A DNA stretch of 64,000 bases from Pararobbsia alpina_A (GTDB taxonomy: Bacteria > Pseudomonadota > Gammaproteobacteria > Burkholderiales > Burkholderiaceae), in assembly GCF_965118125.1 (NCBI RefSeq), contig NZ_OZ221287.1:3720001-3784000 (forward strand), read 5' to 3'. The notes under the pieces were generated by a model. It was not told where the DNA came from. It did not search any database and was given only the letters and a program-made list of their open reading frames with translations. Shown here piece by piece: positions 34,301 to 42,657 of this stretch (the stretch's first letter is position 1; every line of letters begins with the position of its first letter). The translations under genes were made by a program, and so were the position numbers.

Positions 34301-35642
34301 TGGCAATCTGCAGATCGAACCGGCCTTTGCCGTCGTGGAGCTGGCCGCTGCCGGTCACGGTTGCGTCCTTGACGACGCGGATCACCAGGCGATCGATCGT
34401 CTGCTCGGTCGGATCGAGATGAAGATTCGCATGCGCTTCGATCAACGGGAGCTTGTTGTCGCCAATCTCACCCGGCGTGGCGTTGACGATCGACGCCGTC
34501 CCTTCGACGGTGAACGCGGTACTGCCCGGCTTCGGCGCAACCGGGCGCACATCGGCATGCAACGACAGATCCGCCTGAGGCGCGCCTGGACTGAAGGTGC
34601 GCGGATCGACATGCTCGAACACAAGCGACAGCGTCTTGAGCGGCACGTCGCCAAACGGCATCGCAACCGCACTCGCATGACCCTCGAGCTTCATGCCGCT
34701 CGCATCCACCTCGGCATGCAGCTCTTCAAGCGAGCCACTGACCCGCGCGCCGACCTTGATCGCCTGATCGGAGACCTTGCCCGAAAAACCCGCGTCGCCG
34801 GTCAAGGCAAATGGCCGGACGCCATCGAGTTTGGCAGCCGCAGTCACGTCACCCCAAGGCGTCGTCAGGCTGTCGACGGCAAGCTCGTGGTGCCGTCCGT
34901 CAGTCCGGCCGCGCGCAAGCAAATCGTCGTACTCGGCCACCGAAGCCGCGTCGTGGATGCGGACCTTCGACGCGCGCAGCTCATCGATCTCGAGTGCAAG
35001 CGGCAGGCGCAGATCTTTGGGCAGCGTCGTCTTGCTCGTGCTGGTCGACGGCGCGATCCGCACGTCGATCGTGCCCGCACGAAGATACGACACCGTGAAC
35101 TTGAGGGGCTGCCGAGAGAGGTGCCAGCTGCCTTCGGCATGGTCAATCGCGATGTCGGTGCCCGAGTCGTGCCAGCGCACATGCGACAGTCGCACGCCCG
35201 TCGCGAGCGCGCCGCTTTCGAGCGTGCCGGTGAGCCGTCCGCCGAGCAACTGGACAGCCGCCTGCCACAGGTATTGAGTGCCTTGCTCCGATTGAATGGC
35301 GCCGAGCGCGCAACCGAGCGCGACCGCGATCAGGCCAACCAGTGCCACCAATGGCCAGACAGCCGCGCGCAGCCAGCGGCCGCGTCGGCGCGCTGCGCGG
35401 CGGCGTGTGCGGCGATCCTTATCGCCCTCATCTCCGCCCCCCTCGCCGCCACCGTTCCCGCCCGCATCTCCACCGCCACCCGCGCCACCGTCTCCACCGC
35501 CCCCTGGGCCTGCGCCGTACCCGCCGCCAAGACCCGTGTGCGGCGCGAGCGCATCATCCGCCGTCGCGCGCAGGCCGGAGCCCGACGCATCGCCAGGCTG
35601 CGATACGTCGTCGGGTCGGTCTGAAGGCGGTCGCTGATTCAT
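31323..35642 (-). CDS. tamB: Translocation and assembly module protein TamB
   Basis: This 1439-residue AsmA/VPS13-like bridge protein has an inner-membrane anchor and a long periplasmic beta-groove that moves phospholipid or barrel substrates toward TamA. The N-terminal cytoplasmic tail (about 1-85) is Gly- and Asp-rich, then Arg-rich. One helix follows at about 92-114 (WPLVALVGLIAVALGCALG). Repeated beta segments fill the middle with an Ala/Pro linker near 560-610. The conserved C-terminal TamB (DUF490) domain has LSWLLFGHGTDS and ends GVDIGFNRRFD. The frame extends upstream, but MNQRPPSD starts 2 nt past the tamA stop. It forms an operon with tamA. Confidence 0.92.
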   Translation of the reverse strand: MNQRPPSDRPDDVSQPGDASGSGLRATADDALAPHTGLGGGYGAGPGGGGDGGAGGGGDAGGNGGGEGGGDEGDKDRRTRRRAARRRGRWLRAAVWPLVALVGLIAVALGCALGAIQSEQGTQYLWQAAVQLLGGRLTGTLESGALATGVRLSHVRWHDSGTDIAIDHAEGSWHLSRQPLKFTVSYLRAGTIDVRIAPSTSTSKTTLPKDLRLPLALEIDELRASKVRIHDAASVAEYDDLLARGRTDGRHHELAVDSLTTPWGDVTAAAKLDGVRPFALTGDAGFSGKVSDQAIKVGARVSGSLEELHAEVDASGMKLEGHASAVAMPFGDVPLKTLSLVFEHVDPRTFSPGAPQADLSLHADVRPVAPKPGSTAFTVEGTASIVNATPGEIGDNKLPLIEAHANLHLDPTEQTIDRLVIRVVKDATVTGSGQLHDGKGRFDLQIANFDLRTLSTAVRATRIGGPVQIELKDGSQHINADLADAALALRAQAAVSLTPAQTSIESLKLQLGRGRVEASGSLKNDLASTYSVKGTLTDFNPFPILAAQPAPKSGPRPTRTPASPHAAAPSLHAATVPSSAEAASAAAAAAVQSSPVVAGAAPAPKAPPQARTTDFSDTRDVRISGTLSADGALAPQTSVKAKFALRDAVYAGLPMTGEGVVQLVGTRLLPSNVSLSVAGNDVTLKGSFGAAGDHLLAHIDAPALDRLGFGVSGTAKLDADLTGTLAHPNASASYDVEQVVFGDNRVGHAQGRAELRDGANGALTLNLDARDIAVPGVALATLAAHLNGTRAAHTFDAATTGKVDGNPVDVSLAGRGALTETKAGTSWAGTVSKLENHGSPNIALRSPVQVSVADQKVSVGATQIAIDTATLVLKQFELDHGRITSAGFLNDVSLARVLALQAELGGTPSTIKTDLVFDADWDFSLANTASGHIAIKRRTGDLQFDSGRGVVPLGLKRLEAGLSFENANHAHLTAAVEASRVGSASADLTAELAARDGMLTVERGEPISGKIQADVPALKTTGELFGPAYLLGGRAALNLTVAGELGKGRLSGSLTGDDLSVTAVDQQVTLKNGIVRIDLTDNRVDLKQVEFHGADGVLKATGEIQLDRDDPQITAQIIADKLQIFASPERQLSLSGSADLKHSGPAGGLAIDGKFTVDHALFDLPESAAPALGDDVKIVRTDGELVQAGPAKGVPAAAEKPVGRFAPRANVSIDLGKAFYFKGSGADMSLRGAITVVSAPNEPLHAVGNVRVEPGSTYEAFGRKLEIENGYFTFNGPVDNPGINILAMRRNQEYEAGVQVTGTVRAPIARLVSVPDLPESEKLSWLLFGHGTDSTTNLGQQNTMSTALALLGSTGGKRIAQTFGLDEFTIGQSENGLTDPQVVQIAKAINEHFVFGYEQGLQTAQNLFKITWTITRNWSFAIHSGTLNGVDIGFNRRFD

Positions 35643-35644
35643 GA

Positions 35645-37564
35645 TCAGAACGCAATTCCCAGCGTCAGATACGGACGCCATGAGTGACCCTGAATCCCGT
35701 ACGCAAGGTCCAGATTGACCGGGCCGACCGGACTGCGCCATCGCGCGCCCGCACCCACGCCGGTGTAAATCGTCTTTTCATTCCAGTTGTCCGTGGCCGT
35801 GCCGGCATCATAGAAGACGGCCGCACCCCAGTCGTGGGAGAACCAGTGCTGGTATTCGGTCGATCCTGTGATGACATATTTGGTTGGAATGACGGAGCCG
35901 CTGACGTTGTTGCCGAGGCTATCGTAGCTGTAGCCGCGTACCGAATTGGCGCCACCCGCGCGGAACAGCAGCGATGCTGGTACGTCGAGCGTACTGCCCG
36001 ATGTAAAGACCCCTCCCATTTCGATACGCAGCAGAAACAAATCGGTCTTGCCGATCGGGAAGTATTCACGGCCGCTCGCATAGACGCGCCCGAAGGTCGT
36101 ATCACTCGCCGCGTGCTTGAGTCCAAACCCCGCCGATACCGTCACAATATTGCCCGAGCGCGGAAACACCAGATCATCGACATTTCGCCGCGTCCAGGTC
36201 CAGTTCGGGACCAGCGCCGAACTCGTCGTTTCCGGACCTACGTTCTGCAATAACCGGTCGCGATAATAAAGCAGCGAATACGTGAAATCGTAGTATTGCG
36301 ACGTGCGCGCTCTCTGGACACCCGCCCGCATACTGAATATTTCAGTATTTTCAATATCACTTCGCGTATAAGACGCAAGCGCGCTATTGACCCATCCATA
36401 CCGTCCGGGCGGCATCGAAATCTGGACCTGCCCCTGATCCTGATCACGTTCGATACGCCCGGTTACGCTGAATACCCACGCCCGATTAAACAGATTGAGA
36501 TAGGAATACGTCCCCTGAATATAGGGACCCGTATCCGTGCTATATCCCACACCCGTACGAATCGAATGAAACGGATATTCACTGACTTTCAGGCGTATGG
36601 GCGTGTCGTTGGGATGCGAAGTATCACTATCGACATCGAGTGCGACGCTCGCGAAATAAGGCGTGGCCTGAATTTGTTTTTGAAGTTCCTGAATCCGTTC
36701 AGCCGAATATATTTCACCGACATTCAGCGGATTGACGTTCGTGACAATCCACTCCGGATAGCGACGCGTGCCGTCGATCTGGAGTTCGCCGAGCGTAAAG
36801 GTCGGCCCGCTGTCGAAGTCGACCTGCAGCGACGCCTTGTGGGTGGCCGGATTGATCCGCGCCTCGGAGTGCGTGATCTTCGCGCCCAGATAACGCTCGG
36901 CCTGCAAGGTCTTGAGGGCGGCGTTCTTCGCGGCGTCCCAGCCCTCCTGGCTGAAAGGGTCGCCTTCGTGCAACGACCACGCTTCGCGTGTCGCGGTCTC
37001 GCGCGCCGGTGCTTCCTGTAATACCGGGCCCGTGAAATTCAGGCTCAGCGACGTGACCTGCGTGATCGGTCCGGGCTCCACATAGATGTCGACGTGCTTC
37101 TTGCCGTCGATAACCCGTTCGTCCGTGGTGACCGCAGGGGTGAAGTAACCCTGGGTTTCGAGCAGATCGGTGACCTGACGCGGCACGGCGGTCACGAGGA
37201 ACCCGTATTCGTCCTCTGTCAGATCGCCGCGTTCGGCAAAGCGCGCGAGGTCGAGGTGGGCCTCGAGCAGCTTGCGCAGCGCGCGCGGCGCGTGGATGTC
37301 GACGACGTAGTTCGATTTCGCCTTGGCCTGAACAGCAAGCGGCGTCGCAACGCATACCAGGCACGCCATGAAGAAGGCGCAACGCACCAGGATCCCTGTC
37401 GTGACGGCCCCCGCCCGGGCATCGAAGTGATGGCGACCCGGCACACTAAGCAGCCGAAGAAGTACCCGACAAAGCACGCGCGCGGCCGTCCGCGTCACGC
37501 GCGCCCCGACGCCCCGTGCCGGACGGGACAAACAAGCAACGGTGGCTCGGGCGCAGGCCGGCAA
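35645..37564 (-). CDS. tamA: Translocation and assembly module outer-membrane protein TamA
   Basis: This Omp85-family protein of up to 639 residues has an N-terminal signal (hydrophobic CAFFMACLVCVATPLAV, mature from about AKAKSNY), three POTRA domains (about 85-330) and a 16-strand barrel ending LTLGIAF with terminal Phe. The barrel motif VRGYSYDSLG is intact. It works with TamB to insert certain outer-membrane proteins. The start is uncertain. TTG at 37564 has a good AGGAG ribosome binding site but leaves about 58 residues before the signal core. GTG at residue 41 (37444) would give a compact signal peptide but lacks a ribosome binding site. tamB follows after 2 nt. Confidence 0.93.
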   Translation of the reverse strand: MPACARATVACLSRPARGVGARVTRTAARVLCRVLLRLLSVPGRHHFDARAGAVTTGILVRCAFFMACLVCVATPLAVQAKAKSNYVVDIHAPRALRKLLEAHLDLARFAERGDLTEDEYGFLVTAVPRQVTDLLETQGYFTPAVTTDERVIDGKKHVDIYVEPGPITQVTSLSLNFTGPVLQEAPARETATREAWSLHEGDPFSQEGWDAAKNAALKTLQAERYLGAKITHSEARINPATHKASLQVDFDSGPTFTLGELQIDGTRRYPEWIVTNVNPLNVGEIYSAERIQELQKQIQATPYFASVALDVDSDTSHPNDTPIRLKVSEYPFHSIRTGVGYSTDTGPYIQGTYSYLNLFNRAWVFSVTGRIERDQDQGQVQISMPPGRYGWVNSALASYTRSDIENTEIFSMRAGVQRARTSQYYDFTYSLLYYRDRLLQNVGPETTSSALVPNWTWTRRNVDDLVFPRSGNIVTVSAGFGLKHAASDTTFGRVYASGREYFPIGKTDLFLLRIEMGGVFTSGSTLDVPASLLFRAGGANSVRGYSYDSLGNNVSGSVIPTKYVITGSTEYQHWFSHDWGAAVFYDAGTATDNWNEKTIYTGVGAGARWRSPVGPVNLDLAYGIQGHSWRPYLTLGIAF

Positions 37565-37764
37565 ACAGGAGTCTCCTAAAAAGGGGGCGGGTCACATGAG
37601 CGCGGCGACGGCATATCGCACGCGAGCTGTCAGCCTTGAAAGCAGCGCCGATGCTGGCTGCGCCGGCCGGCGTTATTTCACCACATCCGGCGCCGGAATC
37701 GGCAATCCATCGCGCTCGATCGCCCCCTGACGCAAACAGACTGCGGTGCGGATTCGCATTGCGG

Positions 37765-37770
37765 TAAAAT
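37765..37770 (+). promoter_or_regulatory. -10 box before the DUF3460 gene
   Basis: TAAAAT lies 60 nt upstream of the first ATG of the DUF3460-scpA-panC-panD run. The -35 region is weak. The rest of the 265-bp gap between the divergent tamA and this gene shows no ORF. Confidence 0.4.
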
Positions 37771-37829
37771 CCCGTTCGCGCATTCCCGCGCTTGGATGTT
37801 AACCGCGCCTTCATCGCGCAAAGCCAGCC

Positions 37830-38015
37830 ATGTACCAGTCGGACATTACCCAATTCATCAACAAGCTCAAGGCCGACCGCCCGCAGCTCGAAGAAGAACA
37901 ACGCAAGGGTCGCGCGTTGCTGTGGGACAAGCAGCCGATCGACCTCGAAGAGCGCGCTGAGCAAAAAGAGTCGCGCGTCGAGCAGACGCCGTACTCGTAC
38001 TACCAGAATTTCTAA
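37830..38015 (+). CDS. DUF3460-family small protein
   Basis: This 61-residue hydrophilic protein begins MYQSDITQFINKLKADRP and ends SYYQNF, matching the small DUF3460 proteins found in Burkholderiales before scpA. It has no signal or membrane segment. It is charged (Glu/Lys/Arg-rich) and mostly helical. Function is unknown. It is 30 nt upstream of scpA and likely co-transcribed, so a link to chromosome segregation is possible but unproven. Confidence 0.82.
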   Translation: MYQSDITQFINKLKADRPQLEEEQRKGRALLWDKQPIDLEERAEQKESRVEQTPYSYYQNF

Positions 38016-38045
38016 GCGCGCCATTCGCGCCACGCGCCCACGCCG

Positions 38046-38906
38046 ATGACCGTACCGGTACCCGTTGAGGTAAGCGACGACGCGCTCGCGGCTCCGGCCG
38101 CCGATTCGACCCCCGACGTCGTCGACGGGATCGCGTTTGCTCGCCTGTACGGCGAGCCGCTGTTCAAGCTCCCGCAGGATCTCTACATCCCGCCCGAGGC
38201 CCTCGAAGTCTTCCTTGAGACGTTCGAAGGCCCGCTCGATCTGCTGCTGTACCTGATCCGCAAGCAGAATTTCAACGTGCTCGACATCCCGATGGCCGAG
38301 GTCACGACCCAGTATCTCGGGTACGTCGACCAGATCCGCGGGACCAACCTCGAACTCGCGTCGGAATATCTGCTGATGGCCGCGATGCTGATCGAGATCA
38401 AGTCGCGCATGCTGCTGCCGGTCAAGAAGGCCGACGCGGGCGAGGAAGCCGAAGATCCGCGCGCCGAACTCGTGCGGCGGCTGCTCGAATACGAACAGAT
38501 CAAGCTCGCCGCGCGCAAGCTCGACGACATTCCGCAGCTCGGCCGCGACTTCCTGCGCGCCGAGGTGTATATCGAGCAATCGCTCGCACCGCGCTTCCCC
38601 GACGTGGACCTCGGCGAACTCCGCGAAGCGTGGGCCGACGTGCTCAAGCGCGCCAAACTGGTCGCGCACCACAAGATCAGCCGTGAAGAGCTCTCCGTGC
38701 GCGAGCACATGAGCCTGATCCTGCGCCGGCTTCAGGGCGCCCGGTTCGTCGAGTTCGCCGACTTGTTCGAGGTCACGCGCGGCGTGCCCGTCATGGTCGT
38801 CAACTTCATCGCGATGCTCGAGCTCTCGCGCGAATCGCTGATCGAAATCACGCAGGCCGAGCCGTTTGCGCCGATTTACGTGCGCCTTGCGTATCTTCCG
38901 ACTTAA
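38046..38906 (+). CDS. scpA: Segregation and condensation protein A
   Basis: This 286-residue kleisin bridges SMC heads with ScpB to condense and segregate the chromosome. Family features are the N-terminal FEGPLDLLLYLIRKQNFNVLD (about 60-80), which binds ScpB and the SMC neck, ASEYLLMAAMLIEIKSRMLLP, and a C-terminal winged-helix segment (about 220-286). Residues 1-50 are an extra variable leader. scpB is not next to it. It is followed by panC after 34 nt. Confidence 0.94.
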   Translation: MTVPVPVEVSDDALAAPAADSTPDVVDGIAFARLYGEPLFKLPQDLYIPPEALEVFLETFEGPLDLLLYLIRKQNFNVLDIPMAEVTTQYLGYVDQIRGTNLELASEYLLMAAMLIEIKSRMLLPVKKADAGEEAEDPRAELVRRLLEYEQIKLAARKLDDIPQLGRDFLRAEVYIEQSLAPRFPDVDLGELREAWADVLKRAKLVAHHKISREELSVREHMSLILRRLQGARFVEFADLFEVTRGVPVMVVNFIAMLELSRESLIEITQAEPFAPIYVRLAYLPT

Positions 38907-38940
38907 GTAACGACCCGACTTCCGAAGGACACCCGATCCG

Positions 38941-39774
38941 ATGAAAGTGATCAGCTCGATCCACGAACTGCGCGATCAGCTGCGCGGACAGAACCGTATC
39001 GCGTTCGTGCCGACGATGGGCAATCTCCACGAAGGCCATCTCTCCCTGATGCGGCTTGCGCGCCAGCATGGCGACCCCGTGGTGGCGAGCATTTTCGTGA
39101 ATCGTCTCCAGTTCGGGCCGAACGAAGATTTCGACAAGTACCCGCGCACGCTCGAAGAAGATATCGACAAGCTGCAGAAGGAAAACGTCTACGTGCTGTT
39201 CGCACCGACGGAGCGGGATCTGTATCCGCAGCCTCAGGAATACCGCGTGCACCCGCCGGCAGACCTTGGCGACATCCTCGAGGGCGAGTTCCGTCCCGGC
39301 TTTTTCCAGGGCGTCTGCACGGTCGTGACGAAGCTGTTTTCGTGCGTGCAGCCGCGCGTGGCGGTGTTCGGCAAGAAGGACTACCAGCAGTTGATGATCG
39401 TGCGCGGCATGTCGCAGCAATTCGCGCTGCCCACGGAAATCGTCGCCGCCGAGACAGTGCGAGCCGAAGACGGCCTTGCGCTATCGTCGCGCAACCGCTA
39501 TCTGTCGCCCGAAGAGCGGGCCGAAGCCCCGAAGCTCAAGGCACTGCTCGACGACGTGCGCCGTCAGGTGCTCGACGGCCGGCGCGACCTCGAAGCGCTC
39601 GAGGCCGAGACGTTCAAGACGCTCGTCGACCGCGGCTGGAAGCCGGATTACATCTCGATCCGCAAGCGTGTGAATCTGCGTGCACCGGGTGCGGACGAAA
39701 CCGACGCGCCGCTCGTCGTCCTCGCGGCAGCCAAGCTCGGCCAGACCCGCCTGATCGACAACCTCGAAATCTGA
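38941..39774 (+). CDS. panC: Pantothenate synthetase
   Basis: This 277-residue enzyme condenses pantoate and beta-alanine with ATP to give pantothenate for CoA. The HIGH-like PTMGNLHEGHLSLM (24-37), the ATP-site VFGKKDYQQL and the KMSKS-like LALSSRNRYLSPEER are intact. The length is standard. panD follows 50 nt downstream and makes the beta-alanine substrate, so the two form a short pathway unit. panB is not in the window. Confidence 0.97.
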   Translation: MKVISSIHELRDQLRGQNRIAFVPTMGNLHEGHLSLMRLARQHGDPVVASIFVNRLQFGPNEDFDKYPRTLEEDIDKLQKENVYVLFAPTERDLYPQPQEYRVHPPADLGDILEGEFRPGFFQGVCTVVTKLFSCVQPRVAVFGKKDYQQLMIVRGMSQQFALPTEIVAAETVRAEDGLALSSRNRYLSPEERAEAPKLKALLDDVRRQVLDGRRDLEALEAETFKTLVDRGWKPDYISIRKRVNLRAPGADETDAPLVVLAAAKLGQTRLIDNLEI

Positions 39775-39824
39775 AGTCGCGGCAAGTTCCGTCTTGCCCG
39801 AACCCGTCGTCAAAGGAGCAGCAC

Positions 39825-40220
39825 GTGCAACGCATCATGTTGAAGTCGAAGATTCACCGCGCAACGGTCACTCATTGCGAACTGCACTATGAGGGTTCGT
39901 GCGCGATCGACGAAGACCTGCTCGATGCATCGAACATCGCCGAAAACGAACAGATCGATATCTGGAACATCAACAACGGCGAGCGGTTCACGACCTACGC
40001 GATCAAGGGCGAGCGCGGCAGCGGCATCATTTCGCTGAACGGCTCGGCCGCGCGCCGCGCGCAGCTCGGCGATCTCGTGATCATCGCCGCGTTTGCGATG
40101 GTCGACGATGCGGACGTGCGAGGCGGCAAGCACAAGCCCGATCTCGTGTTTGTCGACGAGCACAACCGCATCAAGGGCACGCGCGACCACGTGCCGACGC
40201 AGGCCTTCGAAGCGGTCTGA
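39825..40220 (+). CDS. panD: Aspartate 1-decarboxylase
   Basis: This 131-residue pyruvoyl enzyme makes beta-alanine from aspartate. It is synthesised as a proenzyme that cleaves itself between G24 and S25 in HYEGSCAID. S25 becomes the pyruvoyl group. The GTG start has an AAGGAG ribosome binding site 6 nt upstream and reproduces the E. coli numbering of the cleavage site, so I preferred it to later ATGs. It is directly downstream of panC and convergent with the ParA-like gene (3-nt gap). Confidence 0.96.
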   Translation: MQRIMLKSKIHRATVTHCELHYEGSCAIDEDLLDASNIAENEQIDIWNINNGERFTTYAIKGERGSGIISLNGSAARRAQLGDLVIIAAFAMVDDADVRGGKHKPDLVFVDEHNRIKGTRDHVPTQAFEAV

Positions 40221-40223
40221 AAC

Positions 40224-40853
40224 TCAGTCCTTCTTCTCGATCCACTCGAGAATCGGCGCCCACTGCTCGAGGTCCTTCGTCACGCGGCTCGGCGTCACAT
40301 CCCAGAGCGTGAGCCCCTGCGCGGCGAGCTGGACGTAGTTCTGCGTGTCGCGGATATAGCCGAGCACGGGCAGATCGAGACCTTCGATAAAGCGGTGGAG
40401 CTGATCGGCCGACTTGGTTCGCGCGTCGACACGCATGCCGACGATCCCGATCTTGATGTTGCCTTTGCGGACGGCCTTTTCCTTGGCGAGCCGGTCGAGG
40501 AAGTCACGCGTGGCGAGAATGTCGAAGATCGAGGGCTGCAGCGGAACGACCACCCGGTCGGCGAGGCCCAGCGAGATGTCGAGCCGGTTGCCGTGCACGC
40601 CGGCAGGGGTATCGATCACCACCTGCTCGAGCCCCTTCGGCGGCTTCTGGGGATCGTCGAGGTTGATATTCCAGGCTTCGATGGCCGGCAGGCTGGCCGG
40701 ACGGATATCAAGCCAGGAATGCGCGGACTGCTGGCGGTCGAGGTCGGCCAGCGCGACCCATTCGCCGCGCGAGGCGAAATATCCGGCCAAGTTGGTCGAC
40801 AGCGTGCTCTTTCCGACGCCGCCCTTTGGATTCGCGACAACGATCACCGCCAT
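40224..40853 (-). CDS. ParA-family ATPase without partner
   Basis: This 209-residue deviant-Walker ATPase begins MAVIVVANPKGGVGKSTLSTNLA. It has the signature lysines, the switch DLDRQQSAHSW and VIDTPAGV. It is the size of short ParA/MinD relatives that position cargo on the nucleoid. No parB, chemotaxis or carboxysome gene adjoins it, so the cargo is unknown. The frame extends 86 codons upstream into the region shared with cobU, but the ATG at 40853 has a GGGAGA ribosome binding site and is the family start. Beta-proteobacterial relatives are often lone genes like this. Confidence 0.88.
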   Translation of the reverse strand: MAVIVVANPKGGVGKSTLSTNLAGYFASRGEWVALADLDRQQSAHSWLDIRPASLPAIEAWNINLDDPQKPPKGLEQVVIDTPAGVHGNRLDISLGLADRVVVPLQPSIFDILATRDFLDRLAKEKAVRKGNIKIGIVGMRVDARTKSADQLHRFIEGLDLPVLGYIRDTQNYVQLAAQGLTLWDVTPSRVTKDLEQWAPILEWIEKKD

Positions 40854-41040
40854 AAGGTCTCCCGGAGCGAAGTTGTAGTCTTGAAACTGATTCGGTCTTG
40901 GTTGAGTGCCGGTGCCGCGCGTCGGCTGCGGAACGTGCGCAGGTGCGAGCGGCGCTTTATTATCTGCGAAACCGCCCGCAAGCGGTAAATGCCCCCGCTT
41001 GCTGACCACTCTTGGTGTTTCTTCCCTAGTGATTTCTCCC

Positions 41041-41613
41041 ATGTCCCAGCGAGCCCTGGAGCCGCAATCGGCCCGAACCGTGTTCGTGCTCGGCGGCGCC
41101 CGCTCCGGCAAGAGCGCCTATGCCGAACGTTGTGCGCAGCAGACCGGGCGCGCGGTCCGCTACGTGGCGACCGCCGCATCGCCCGGCGCCACGGACACGC
41201 CCGACGACGCCGAATTCGCCGAGCGCATCGCGATTCACCGCGCCCGGCGGCCCGCCCACTGGCAAACCGTCGAACCCGGCGCCGACCTCGCGGCAGCCGT
41301 GCTCGACGCGGGCGACGCCTGTGTGATTGTCGACTGCCTCACGCTTTGGTTGACGGGCCTGTTCTATCCCGCCGGCTCCGATGCGCCGCACCCTGACTGG
41401 GCGCGGCATATCGACGCCTTCGACGCCGCGCTCGGCGCCGCGCGCGGCCCCGTTTTCGTTGTCAGCAATGAAATCGGGCTCGGCGTCGTGCCGATGGGCG
41501 AGGAAACCCGCCGTTTCGTGGACGCCCTCGGCCGGCTCAACCAGCGGATCGCAGCGCGTTGCGACGCGGTCGTGATGATGGTGGCCGGTTTGCCGATGCA
41601 GGTGAAACCTTGA
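41041..41613 (+). CDS. cobU: Adenosylcobinamide kinase / cobinamide-phosphate guanylyltransferase
   Basis: This 190-residue bifunctional enzyme (CobU/CobP) phosphorylates adenosylcobinamide and then attaches GMP, giving AdoCbi-GDP for the nucleotide loop of B12. The P-loop GGARSGKS is at 18-25. HRARRPAHWQTVE holds the guanylylated histidine region, and DCLTLWLTGLF and SNEIGLGVVPMGEETRRF follow as in the family. The gene diverges from the ParA-like gene and overlaps btuF by 4 nt (TTGA). Confidence 0.94.
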   Translation: MSQRALEPQSARTVFVLGGARSGKSAYAERCAQQTGRAVRYVATAASPGATDTPDDAEFAERIAIHRARRPAHWQTVEPGADLAAAVLDAGDACVIVDCLTLWLTGLFYPAGSDAPHPDWARHIDAFDAALGAARGPVFVVSNEIGLGVVPMGEETRRFVDALGRLNQRIAARCDAVVMMVAGLPMQVKP

Positions 41614-42644
41614 GGGCCGTGTTGCTCGCTTCGATCGTCACGGTGTGGACGGTCTCGACATCTCTGGCTGCAACCGCGCTGGCGGCTCCCATCACGGTGA
41701 CGGACGACAGCGGCGCCACGGTCACACTGCCCGCACCGGCGCATCGGGTCATCAGCCTCGCACCGCACACGACCGAACTCATCTATGCCGCCGGCGGTGC
41801 CAACGCAATCGTCGGCGCCGTCAATTACAGCGACTACCCGCCGGCCGCACGCGCACTGCCCCGTGTCGGCGACAACAAAGCGCTGGACCTCGAGAAAATC
41901 GCGGCGCTCAAGCCCGACCTGCTCGTCGTCTGGCGGCACGGCAACGTCCAGCGTCAGATTGGGGTGTTGCAGGCGCTCGGCATTCCGATGTTCCTGAGCG
42001 AACCCAAACAGCTGCCCGACATTGCGGATAACCTGCGCAAGCTCGGCGCGCTGATGGGCACCGAGCCCGTGGCCAATCGCGCGGCCAACGACTTCACCGC
42101 GCGCATCGATCAGTTGCGCGCGCAGTACGCGAATCGGCCGACAGTCAGCGTGTTTTACCAGGTCTGGGACAACCCGATCATGACGCTGAGCGGCGGTCAT
42201 ATGGTCAGCGACGTGATTCGCCTGTGCGGTGGCCGCAACGTGTTCGCGTCACTGGCCCCCGTTGCCCCGACCGTATCGACCGAGGCCGTCATCGCCGCGA
42301 ACCCCGACGTGATCATGACGGGGCGCTACGGCGACGAGAGCGGCAAGAGCACCAAGAGCGACAAGAACACCGCGGATGCCACGAACGATGCGAGCCACAC
42401 ACACGACGCCGCCAGCGCAGGCGTCATGAGCGCGGACAGCAACACGAAACGTAACGACGACGCCAACACATTGCCGAAAAGCCTCGATCGCTGGAAAGCG
42501 TGGCCCCAGATCCCGGCAATCGCCCACGACAATCTTTTTGCGGTCAACGCCGACTGGATGGACCGCCCCGCTCCGCGGATCGCCGACGGCGCCGCGCAGA
42601 TGTGTGCGGATCTTGATGTCGCGCGCGCGCATCTGGGCAAGTAA
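41610..42644 (+). CDS. btuF: Periplasmic cobalamin-binding protein BtuF
   Basis: This 344-residue ABC-transporter binding protein of the helical-backbone (BtuF/FhuD) class carries vitamin B12 or cobinamide across the periplasm to BtuCD. It has a signal peptide (about 1-27), then HRVISLAPHTTELIYAAGG and KPDLLVVW typical of BtuF. I start it at TTG 41610, which overlaps the cobU stop as TTGA and has AGGTGA upstream. This gives a compact signal peptide. A hydrophilic Asp/Asn/Ser/Thr-rich stretch of about 45 residues (near 238-285) interrupts the C-terminal lobe and is not expected in BtuF. The partner genes btuC and btuD are on the opposite strand at 45.5-47.3 kb. Confidence 0.9.
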   Translation: MRAVLLASIVTVWTVSTSLAATALAAPITVTDDSGATVTLPAPAHRVISLAPHTTELIYAAGGANAIVGAVNYSDYPPAARALPRVGDNKALDLEKIAALKPDLLVVWRHGNVQRQIGVLQALGIPMFLSEPKQLPDIADNLRKLGALMGTEPVANRAANDFTARIDQLRAQYANRPTVSVFYQVWDNPIMTLSGGHMVSDVIRLCGGRNVFASLAPVAPTVSTEAVIAANPDVIMTGRYGDESGKSTKSDKNTADATNDASHTHDAASAGVMSADSNTKRNDDANTLPKSLDRWKAWPQIPAIAHDNLFAVNADWMDRPAPRIADGAAQMCADLDVARAHLGK

Positions 42645-42657
42645 ACCGGGATACGCT

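Noticed and set aside
37446..38708. 420-codon minus-strand ORF
   Set aside because: It is antisense to scpA and the DUF3460 gene, both clearly real.
40854..41040. Possible cobalamin riboswitch before cobU
   Set aside because: GC-rich stems are present, but I could not find the B12 box or the conserved core. A covariance-model search would settle it.
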